Shown: piece by piece, positions 24,365 through 30,720 of the stretch
How the letters are laid out: the number at the start of each line of letters is the position of its first letter
Numbering within the stretch: the first letter of the stretch is position 1
Origin: NZQO01 sp964639255
Lineage (GTDB): Bacteria; Bacteroidota; Bacteroidia; Flavobacteriales; Flavobacteriaceae
Reading direction: 5' to 3'
Assembly: GCA_964639255.1 (NCBI GenBank)
Contig: CAZXDP010000030.1
Span: 1 to 31,511, forward strand
DNA: 31,511 bases
Translations under genes and position numbers: made by a program
Notes under the pieces: generated by a model
Seen by the model: the letters and a program-made list of their open reading frames with translations, nothing else
What the model was told of the DNA's origin: nothing
The model's database searches: none

Positions 24365-25540
24365 ATGCTTCCCATTCGCTATATTTTGGTTCTAGGCCTT
24401 CTGTTCTCGCATTTTCTTTCGTCTAGTGCACAAAGCGCCATTATAAATCATGTGCCCTTAGAAGCGATGGAGGCCTTAAGTGCAAACCATCTTAGCAGTT
24501 GGCACGATGAAGAAACGGCTATGGTTGTTGCCATAGTGGGGCTTAACAATGGCGTGGGCTTTGTCGAAGTTTCCCAACCGCAACAACCTAGGTTTATGGG
24601 AAAATTGCCTTCCCATAGCGGTCATTCCTTATTTCGCGAAAGCGTGGTTTACAAAGATCATCTCTATGTAATTAGCAAGGCCGAACATCACGGACTTCAA
24701 GTCTTTTCCCTGCAAGAACTTCGGAAGGGTTCTACGCAACCCTTATTGTTCAAGGAAACGAATCATATAGCAGACTTTGGAACGGCCATTCATATTTCCA
24801 TCAACGAACAGAAGGAACGTATGTACATAACCGGCGCCTCGCCCCATCGCCCCTTTGGGTTTACTACTTTGTGCTATTCGCTTACTACCCCAGCACAACC
24901 CGTATTGGTAACACAATTGGAGTTCGAGAACAATGCAAGGACAGTTTTAGGGGTGACATTACGCAATCGTACACAGGCTTCAGAAACGCTATTGATAGCC
25001 GCAGGTGATCAATCGATTCAAATTTTTAACGCCGCTCAATTGGATGCTTTGAAATTGGTTTCTGAAATTCCGCTACAGACTGTTGCGGCAACAAATTCGG
25101 TTTTCATCGATAGCGAATCGGCCGAGTTGTTCGCCATTGAGCGAACCGCTCCATCAATTCATTCGAATGAGAGCGATTTTGCAGTGGTAACTTACGATAT
25201 TTCTAAAGTTCACACGCCCCTATTCAAGAAGCGCATGTATGGTAAGGGCGAATTTATGTCCGCAAGCCTCATCGGCCATTCCCTCTTTGTGGCCAATGCC
25301 ACCGCCGGTGCGTTTGCACTAGATACGTCAAGTACTTTTTCAATGGCACCTATTCCACTCTATGCCACAGAAAATGATGGAATTGCCACTCCCTTTTTAG
25401 GCGCGTGGGATATTGAGGCAACCGGGAGTAAAGCACCCTTATTGGTAAGCGATTATACTAACGGCCTCTATATTATCGCTCCCCCTACCGCTACTATGAA
25501 TTCTATATCAAATCGATTGTTCGGCAGCATTTCATATTAA
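24365..25540 (+). CDS. Shortened, diverged choice-of-anchor-B paralogue
   Basis: 391 residues. Signal peptide MLPIRYILVLGLLFSHFLSSSAQ. The remainder aligns by eye with the anchor-B domain of the preceding gene: ETAMVVAIVGLNNGVGFVEVSQPQQPRFMGKLPSHSGHSLFRESVV against EYAIVALDNGTAFVRISDPANPKYLGWLESHTGSSYWRDVKV, and HHGLQVFSLQELRKG against DHGMQIFDLRRLRNL. FVANATAGAFAL and LLVSDYTNGLYII preserve the late blades. The His/Asp segments GYCHDAQ, THQGW and DHNGY are gone, replaced by ARTVLGV, ATNSVF and SASLIG. It has no HYR region and no T9SS sorting domain. Likely a gene duplicate with altered ligand or partner properties. A terminator lies just upstream, so expression may depend on read-through. 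Confidence 0.78.
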   Translation: MLPIRYILVLGLLFSHFLSSSAQSAIINHVPLEAMEALSANHLSSWHDEETAMVVAIVGLNNGVGFVEVSQPQQPRFMGKLPSHSGHSLFRESVVYKDHLYVISKAEHHGLQVFSLQELRKGSTQPLLFKETNHIADFGTAIHISINEQKERMYITGASPHRPFGFTTLCYSLTTPAQPVLVTQLEFENNARTVLGVTLRNRTQASETLLIAAGDQSIQIFNAAQLDALKLVSEIPLQTVAATNSVFIDSESAELFAIERTAPSIHSNESDFAVVTYDISKVHTPLFKKRMYGKGEFMSASLIGHSLFVANATAGAFALDTSSTFSMAPIPLYATENDGIATPFLGAWDIEATGSKAPLLVSDYTNGLYIIAPPTATMNSISNRLFGSISY

Positions 25541-25580
25541 ATTTTAACGCCAGTTTATCCACAAATACATAATTTTTTGT

Positions 25581-25602
25581 TAAAATTGTAGTGCCCTACT
25601 AC
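25581..25602 (+). promoter_or_regulatory. Candidate -7 element with adjoining 5' hairpin
   Basis: TAAAATTG (25581-25588) is a weak TAnnTTTG match. GTAGT (25588-25592) and ACTAC (25598-25602) form a small hairpin with a 5-base loop at the expected transcript start. A similar layout is seen at 30677-30704. Confidence 0.3.
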
Positions 25603-25633
25603 TGTGCTCGATCTACTTCAAAATAGAAGTATC

Positions 25634-27409
25634 ATGAAACGAGCATTTCCCCTTAATTGCACGATCCACATTTTAATACTCGCCGCTTTATTCGGCGCCC
25701 AATCGGTATTCTCACAGGTGGGTATTGGCACTACCAATCCAAATCCGAACGCCCTTCTCGATATCGATGCTACCACCATACCGGGCGGACTTCTCTTGCC
25801 GCGTATCGCCCTCACCAATTCTACAAGTCCGGCACCGCTATCCGCGCACGTTCCCGGCATGGTAGTGTACAATACTGCGACGGTGGCCGATGTCGTCCCG
25901 GGATTTTACTTTAACGATGGCGGGAACTGGGTGCGGGTAGATGCTGCCATTCCACCAAGTAATGATTGGACGACGGGTGGTAATGCGGGTACCGCACCAG
26001 GAACTGGCCTAGGACAAAATTATATCGGCACATCAGATTCTCAACATTTTATTCTGGCAACTAGTGGCACTGAAAGAATGCGCTTACTGGGAGACGGCAG
26101 GGTATCTGTGAACGGGGCGCCCTTGGTGGCAGCAGATCGATTTACGGCTATTGGCGGTACCGACGAATACGCTCTTAATGGCTATGCTACTGGAAATTCT
26201 GGCGTTGGTGTTTATGGTGAAAATGCTACTGCTAACGGCATTGGAGTATTTGGTAATGTCGCAGTTGGAATTGGAGCTCTTGGCGCTAGTACTGGAAATG
26301 GACGTGGCGTTCAAGGGGTAAATACTGGAAATGGTTTTGGTATAATAGGATTTTCGGAAAATACTGGTATCGGTGTACAAGGTCAAAATAGCGATACTGG
26401 CACGGGAGTTTTGGGCATCGTAAATAATGGTACAGCGGTAGGTGTTACGGCCGTGAATTTAAATACATCTGGAGTTGGCCTTACAGCTGCCGCCAATGGA
26501 AGTACCGTATCCCTAGCTGGGACAGGAGGGACGCTTTATGGTGCTATTGGGGCAGCTGGATTCTCGAATAGTGTTTCAGGCACTGGATTAGTTGGAGTGG
26601 GAAATAATGGCACCTCTGCATACAATTTTTCTAATGGTAGTGGAGTATCAGGTACTGGAAGTACTACTGGAATCTATGGTATTGCGACAAATTCTTCTGG
26701 AAACAGACAGGGTGGCTATTTTACGATGAACAGGGCTGGTGGTGTAATACCGCAAGCCGCCAACGACCCAGTTGCCATACTTGCCGGATTTAACGGTACA
26801 GACTATTTTGGTGGTTATTTCGATGGCAATCAAGATAATGCTTCTCCGGGATTTGATTATGCGTATGTGGGGATTAATAGTAGCGGTACCAGCTATAAAA
26901 TAATTGGCGACGGTACTGTATCCACGCTTATTCGCGATAGCGATAATAATAATAGAATTCTCTTTGCTCCAGAAGCTCCTGAGATCCTATTCGAAGATTA
27001 TGGCGTTGGCCAACTTGTAAACGGTAGAGCTCGAGTTACTATTGATCCTCTTCTATCAACCGCTATTCACGTTTCAAAAGAACATCCTATGAAAGTATTT
27101 ATTCAATTGGAAGGAGATTGCAAAGGTGTTTTCGTAACAGATAAATCTGCTGAAGGGTTCACCGTTAAAGAATTAGATAATGGGAATTCAACTGTTCCAT
27201 TCTCGTGGCATATTGCTGCCAACAGAGCAGATACTAAAACTAGATCTGGAAATATTGTATCGAAACATGTCGGAGTTCGCTTACCCATAGGACCAAAAAA
27301 AATCATGCCTAATGAAATTTCGGAATTGAAAGTTCAAAATTCAAAAAATTATACTCATATCTTCGATACCCCAACTATCCCTAGTCAAAAAAATTCAACA
27401 AATAATTAA
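25634..27409 (+). CDS. Secreted fibre-like protein with GxGVxG repeats
   Basis: 591 residues with a signal peptide ending SVFSQ (residue 28), then the head VGIGTTNPNPNALLDI and the unit PGMVVYNTATVADVVPGFYFNDGGNWVRV. Residues about 110-160 carry the module NAGTAPGTGLGQNYIGTSDS ... ERMRLLGDGRVSVNGAPL shared with the gene at 19364. Residues about 187-375 are short Gly-rich repeats (GVGVYGENA, GIGVFGNVA, GRGVQGVNTG, GIGVQGQNSDTG, TGVLGIVNNG, SGVSGTGSTTG) of the kind that form beta-helical or triple-stranded fibres. The C-terminal region (FEDYGVGQLVNGRARVTIDPLL ... FIQLEGDCKGVFVTDKSAEG ... FSWHIAANRAD) is a domain often placed at the end of Bacteroidota surface proteins. No T9SS sorting domain. 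The frame is open to 25604; the ATG at 25634 fits the signal. Converges with the next gene with one base between. Confidence 0.75.
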   Translation: MKRAFPLNCTIHILILAALFGAQSVFSQVGIGTTNPNPNALLDIDATTIPGGLLLPRIALTNSTSPAPLSAHVPGMVVYNTATVADVVPGFYFNDGGNWVRVDAAIPPSNDWTTGGNAGTAPGTGLGQNYIGTSDSQHFILATSGTERMRLLGDGRVSVNGAPLVAADRFTAIGGTDEYALNGYATGNSGVGVYGENATANGIGVFGNVAVGIGALGASTGNGRGVQGVNTGNGFGIIGFSENTGIGVQGQNSDTGTGVLGIVNNGTAVGVTAVNLNTSGVGLTAAANGSTVSLAGTGGTLYGAIGAAGFSNSVSGTGLVGVGNNGTSAYNFSNGSGVSGTGSTTGIYGIATNSSGNRQGGYFTMNRAGGVIPQAANDPVAILAGFNGTDYFGGYFDGNQDNASPGFDYAYVGINSSGTSYKIIGDGTVSTLIRDSDNNNRILFAPEAPEILFEDYGVGQLVNGRARVTIDPLLSTAIHVSKEHPMKVFIQLEGDCKGVFVTDKSAEGFTVKELDNGNSTVPFSWHIAANRADTKTRSGNIVSKHVGVRLPIGPKKIMPNEISELKVQNSKNYTHIFDTPTIPSQKNSTNN

Positions 27410-27410
27410 C

Positions 27411-27737
27411 TTATAAATACCCCCAAAACCCCCAGAAAGACCTTCGCTCTAAATAAAGAAGGTCATTCTCATTTGCATACGCTTCCCGCTCAAAGCCGAT
27501 ATTCCTATAAGCCCTATGGGCGCTCTTATAGTGTACCCACCGCAGCAGAAATTCCAGGCCATACCAGACATAGAAAAATACCACCCCGAGTTCCATTTGC
27601 TGACGAAGATGAATACGCTCGTGATTCAAGAATATGAAATCGTTTCGTTGGGCCGCATTCTTTACAATGACAAAGGGCCATAGGGCAATTCCGGTGAATC
27701 GCTTTCGGAAGAAAAACCTATTTACCACGACAATCAT
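27411..27737 (-). CDS. Small membrane protein with HExxH motif
   Basis: 108 residues. MIVVVNRFFFRKRFTGIALW, then PFVIVKNAAQRNDFIFLNHE and RIHLRQQMELGVVFFYVWYGLEFLLRW, ending EREAYANENDLLYLERRSFWGFWGYL. HERIH is an HExxH zinc-peptidase-like motif, a hydrophobic helix follows, and EREAYANEND could give the third ligand as in gluzincin-type membrane peptidases. It is far shorter than known M48/M56 enzymes, so activity is uncertain. The frame is open to 27857, but upstream codons overlap the divergent gene at 27771; I chose the Met at 27737, 33 bases from that gene. Not a family I can name. Confidence 0.72.
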   Translation of the reverse strand: MIVVVNRFFFRKRFTGIALWPFVIVKNAAQRNDFIFLNHERIHLRQQMELGVVFFYVWYGLEFLLRWVHYKSAHRAYRNIGFEREAYANENDLLYLERRSFWGFWGYL

Positions 27738-27758
27738 GGTCACAAGATAGGAAAATGG

Positions 27759-27766
27759 TATTTTTG
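27759..27766 (+). promoter_or_regulatory. -7 element of the 56-residue cysteine-rich gene
   Basis: TATTTTTG, 4 bases before the ATG at 27771, suggesting a leaderless transcript. A minus-strand TATCTTG at about 27743-27749 may serve the divergent gene. Confidence 0.45.
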
Positions 27767-27770
27767 CAGC

Positions 27771-27941
27771 ATGGTTCCGAAGAAAAAAATAGAACTGGAA
27801 GAAGGTGATTTCTACCTCACCCCCGAGGGCTATAAATGCTTTACCGAACAATACCACCTAAAGCGCGGCTATTGCTGCCAAAGCGGTTGCAGGCACTGTC
27901 CTTACGGCTTTGATAAGAACACCGGAAACCTAAAGAATTAA
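27771..27941 (+). CDS. Small cysteine-rich protein, DUF5522-type
   Basis: 56 residues: MVPKKKIELEEGDFYLTPEG, then YKCFTEQYHLKRGYCCQSGC, then RHCPYGFDKNTGNLKN. The CCQSGCRHCPYG cluster and the E-x-DFYLT-x-EG opening are the marks of the short DUF5522 family of Bacteroidota. Four clustered Cys plus one His suggest metal or Fe-S binding; function unknown. Found by direct translation. It is 15 bases upstream of hutU on the same strand, so likely co-transcribed, and divergent from the HExxH gene. Confidence 0.88.
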   Translation: MVPKKKIELEEGDFYLTPEGYKCFTEQYHLKRGYCCQSGCRHCPYGFDKNTGNLKN

Positions 27942-27956
27942 CTCAAAAAAAACCAC

Positions 27957-29936
27957 ATGACCTTCAGCGACCACATACAACAAGGCATCCCAGAGACCCT
28001 CCCTACTCCAAAGGCGTACGACCCTACCATAAACCACGCCCCAAAACGAAAAGATATCCTTTCGGCAGAAGAGAAAAAGCTAGCAGTGCGCAACGCTCTT
28101 CGCTATTTTAAACCCGAACACCACCCCACCCTCGCACCAGAGTTTAGAGAAGAGCTCGAATCTTATGGACGTATTTATATGTACCGTTTTCGTCCAGACT
28201 ACGAGATGTATGCACGACCCATCGCCGACTATCCTGGCCAAAGTGAGCAATCCAAGGCGATTATGCTCATGATACAAAATAACTTAGATCCGGCCGTCGC
28301 CCAACATCCCCACGAATTAATTACTTATGGCGGTAACGGAGCGGTATTCCAAAACTGGGCCCAATACCTGCTTACGATGCAATACCTAGCAGAAATGACC
28401 GATGAACAAACGTTGGTAATGTATTCGGGCCATCCTATGGGACTTTTCCCGTCGCACAAAGAAGCCCCTCGGGTGGTGGTAACCAATGGCATGATGATTC
28501 CCAATTACTCGCAACCCAACGACTGGGAAAAATTCAATGCGCTGGGCGTCACCCAGTATGGACAAATGACTGCAGGCAGTTATATGTATATTGGTCCGCA
28601 AGGCATCGTACATGGCACCACCATCACGGTGCTCAACGGCTTCAGAAAAATTAACAAATCGCCAAAGGGCGGGCTCTTTGTGACTTCAGGCCTTGGAGGC
28701 ATGAGCGGGGCACAGCCCAAGGCGGGGAATATTGCCGGATGTGTTACCGTATGTGCTGAAGTTAACAAAAAGGCTACGAAAACACGCCACAGCCAAGGCT
28801 GGGTAGATGAGGTTATTACCAATCTCGACGCGCTATCTTCTAGGGTCACCCAAGCCCTTTCCGCAAAGGAAACGGTGTCGATAGCATACGACGGCAATGT
28901 GGTGGACGTTTGGGAACATTTTTACGAGCAAAATATCCACATCGATTTGGGCAGCGACCAAACCTCACTGCACAACCCCTGGGCCGGAGGATACTATCCG
29001 GTAGGAATGGGGTATGAAGAGGCCAATGAGATGATGGCGCAGCAACCAGATGTGTTTAAGGACGAGGTGCGAAAAAGTCTGCGAAGACACGCCGAGGCCA
29101 TTAACAAGCATACCGAACGTGGCACCTATTTCTTCGACTATGGCAATGCATTCCTACTGGAGGCTTCCAGGGCCGGTGCCGATGTCCTATCCGAAGAATC
29201 GAACAAGGAATTTAAGTATCCTTCTTACGTTCAGGATATTATGGGGCCCATGTGCTTCGACTATGGTTTTGGGCCCTTCCGCTGGGTATGTGCTTCGGGG
29301 AGTGCCGCAGATTTAGAAAAAACCGACGAAATCGCTTCCGAAGTACTTCGGAAATTAATGGAAGACGCCCCTTCGGAAATACGCCAGCAAATGCAGGACA
29401 ATATCAAATGGATTGAGGGGGCGCAGCAAAATAAATTGGTGGTGGGCTCCCAAGCCCGTATTCTATATGCCGATAGCAATGGTCGCATTGAAATTGCGAA
29501 AGCCTTCAACAAAGCTATTTCCGAGGGCACTATAGGCCCCATTATCTTGGGAAGGGACCATCACGATGTGTCGGGAACCGACTCTCCCTATCGTGAAACC
29601 TCCAACATTTACGACGGAAGTCGTTTCACGGCAGACATGGCCATCCACAATGTGATAGGCGATAGCTTTAGAGGCGCTACCTGGGTAAGCATCCACAATG
29701 GCGGTGGCGTGGGCTGGGGCGAAGTGCTGAACGGTGGCTTCGGTATGGTTCTTGATGGATCTAAGGAAGCACAGCGACGGTTGGAATCGATGCTCTTCTG
29801 GGACGTTAACAATGGCATCGCACGCCGTAGCTGGGCACGAAATGAAGAGGCGCTATTTGCCATTAAAAGGGCGATGAAAGAAAACCCAACCCTAAAAGTG
29901 ACCTTGCCCCATTTCGTAGAAGATCGTTTACTTTAA
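27957..29936 (+). CDS. hutU: Urocanate hydratase
   Basis: Second step of histidine degradation: urocanate to imidazolone propionate, NAD+-dependent, cytosolic. 659 residues, the longer Bacteroidota form (about 550 in Pseudomonas). Motifs are LITYGGNGAVFQNWAQYLL, YSGHPMGLFPSH, GQMTAGSYMYIGPQGIVHGT, VTSGLGGMSGAQPKAG (NAD-binding), DQTSLHNPWAGGYYPVGM, MGPMCFDYGFGPFRWVCASG (active-site Cys region), LGRDHHDVSGTDSPYRETSN and IHNGGGVGWGEVLNGGFGMV. The ATG follows an A-rich stretch with no Shine-Dalgarno. Other hut genes are not in the window, so the pathway is presumably completed elsewhere. Downstream lipoprotein begins 12 bases later. Confidence 0.96.
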   Translation: MTFSDHIQQGIPETLPTPKAYDPTINHAPKRKDILSAEEKKLAVRNALRYFKPEHHPTLAPEFREELESYGRIYMYRFRPDYEMYARPIADYPGQSEQSKAIMLMIQNNLDPAVAQHPHELITYGGNGAVFQNWAQYLLTMQYLAEMTDEQTLVMYSGHPMGLFPSHKEAPRVVVTNGMMIPNYSQPNDWEKFNALGVTQYGQMTAGSYMYIGPQGIVHGTTITVLNGFRKINKSPKGGLFVTSGLGGMSGAQPKAGNIAGCVTVCAEVNKKATKTRHSQGWVDEVITNLDALSSRVTQALSAKETVSIAYDGNVVDVWEHFYEQNIHIDLGSDQTSLHNPWAGGYYPVGMGYEEANEMMAQQPDVFKDEVRKSLRRHAEAINKHTERGTYFFDYGNAFLLEASRAGADVLSEESNKEFKYPSYVQDIMGPMCFDYGFGPFRWVCASGSAADLEKTDEIASEVLRKLMEDAPSEIRQQMQDNIKWIEGAQQNKLVVGSQARILYADSNGRIEIAKAFNKAISEGTIGPIILGRDHHDVSGTDSPYRETSNIYDGSRFTADMAIHNVIGDSFRGATWVSIHNGGGVGWGEVLNGGFGMVLDGSKEAQRRLESMLFWDVNNGIARRSWARNEEALFAIKRAMKENPTLKVTLPHFVEDRLL

Positions 29937-29948
29937 ATTAAAAATGGT

Positions 29949-30497
29949 ATGAAAGCATTTACATTACTTCCCCTGCTCGCGCTTTTATTAATCACCTCCT
30001 GCAGTCCTGTTCGCGTGGCGATAGATTATGACCGCCGGGCCAATTTTGGGCAATACGGTACCTTTGCATTTTACAGACCGGGCATTGACGAAGCCCAAAT
30101 TAGCGACTTGGACAAGAAACGGATTTTACGGGCCATAGAGAGCGAACTCCAAAAGAAAGGCTTGAACAAATCGGAATCTCCAGATCTACTGGTAAGTATT
30201 TTTACCAAGGAAAGAGAACGAGTGGAGGTCTGGAACAACAACTTCGGCTGGGGCTGGGGCTGGGGTTGGGGCTGGAACCCATGGTGGGGCGGCGGCAACT
30301 GGGGCACTACGGTGACCACCACACCCGAAGGCACCTTGTACATAGACCTTATCGATGCAAAATCGAACGAGCTCGTTTGGCAAGGAATTGGGAGTGCACG
30401 GCTTATCCTAGATGATATCGACAAGAAGGAAAGGCGTATTCAAGAAATCGTTTCGGAAATTATGGCCGAATTCCCCCCCGGACAGCTTCAACAATAA
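29949..30497 (+). CDS. DUF4136-type lipoprotein with Gly-Trp repeat
   Basis: 182 residues. Lipoprotein signal MKAFTLLPLLALLLITSCSP (Cys18). The mature start VRVAIDYDRRANFGQYGTFAFY, then IDEAQISDLDKKRILRAIESELQKKGL, the SPDLLVSIFTKERERVEV strand and TLYIDLIDAKSNELVWQGIGSARL fit the DUF4136 family of envelope lipoproteins. A Gly-Trp repeat (GWGWGWGWGWNPWWGGGNWG) replaces the usual variable loop at about residues 100-120; it is encoded by five 6-bp units at 30246-30275. Transcribed with hutU (12-base gap) or its own promoter; ends at a terminator. Function of DUF4136 is not established. Confidence 0.87.
   Translation: MKAFTLLPLLALLLITSCSPVRVAIDYDRRANFGQYGTFAFYRPGIDEAQISDLDKKRILRAIESELQKKGLNKSESPDLLVSIFTKERERVEVWNNNFGWGWGWGWGWNPWWGGGNWGTTVTTTPEGTLYIDLIDAKSNELVWQGIGSARLILDDIDKKERRIQEIVSEIMAEFPPGQLQQ
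30246..30275. repeat. Five tandem GGCTGG units inside the DUF4136-type gene
   Basis: Four exact GGCTGG copies and one GGTTGG copy (fourth), encoding five Gly-Trp pairs. Unit length is a multiple of three, so slippage would alter length without frameshift. Confidence 0.9.
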
Positions 30498-30505
30498 ACA
30501 CTGAG

Positions 30506-30531
30506 CCTCCTAAATCTAGGAGGTTTTTTTT
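30506..30531 (+). terminator. Terminator after the DUF4136-type gene
   Basis: CCTCCTA / TAGGAGG stem with a 4-base loop followed by a run of eight T residues, 8 bases past the stop codon. Confidence 0.9.
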
Positions 30532-30656
30532 GCAATAAACGCGCGCAAAACAGGATTTTCACAGCTTTCCCTAAGGGATTTACCCCCGTCTTTCCACCAT
30601 TTTCCCCTTCAAAATAAAGTGATTTAACCATTTGTTTTTCAAGTATCTACCCTGTA

Positions 30657-30704
30657 TTGTAACCTTACGATCGTAATAGTTTTGTAGTGAACCTAGTATT
30701 CACT
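30657..30704 (+). promoter_or_regulatory. Promoter and 5' hairpin of the last gene
   Basis: TTG (30657-30659), 17 bases, TAGTTTTG (30677-30684). Immediately after, AGTGAA (30686-30691) and TTCACT (30699-30704) form a perfect 6-bp stem with a 7-base loop at the predicted mRNA start. ATG at 30721. Confidence 0.5.
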
Positions 30705-30720
30705 TTAAAAACAAACTATC

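Noticed and set aside
26084..26386. Ser/Thr-rich minus-strand frame opposite the fibre gene
   Set aside because: It is the reverse image of the Gly-rich repeats; low complexity is caused by the real gene.
26190..26700. CRISPR-like tandem repeats
   Set aside because: Repeats are short, degenerate at DNA level and in phase with a protein repeat; no constant repeat or spacers.
19364..27409. Prophage tail-fibre region
   Set aside because: Head motifs resemble tail fibres, but all proteins have signal peptides and no capsid, tail, lysis or integrase gene is present.
30071..30424. Minus-strand frames opposite the DUF4136-type gene
   Set aside because: Pro-Gln/Ala-Pro repeats come from the reverse of the GGCTGG tract; the plus gene is firm.
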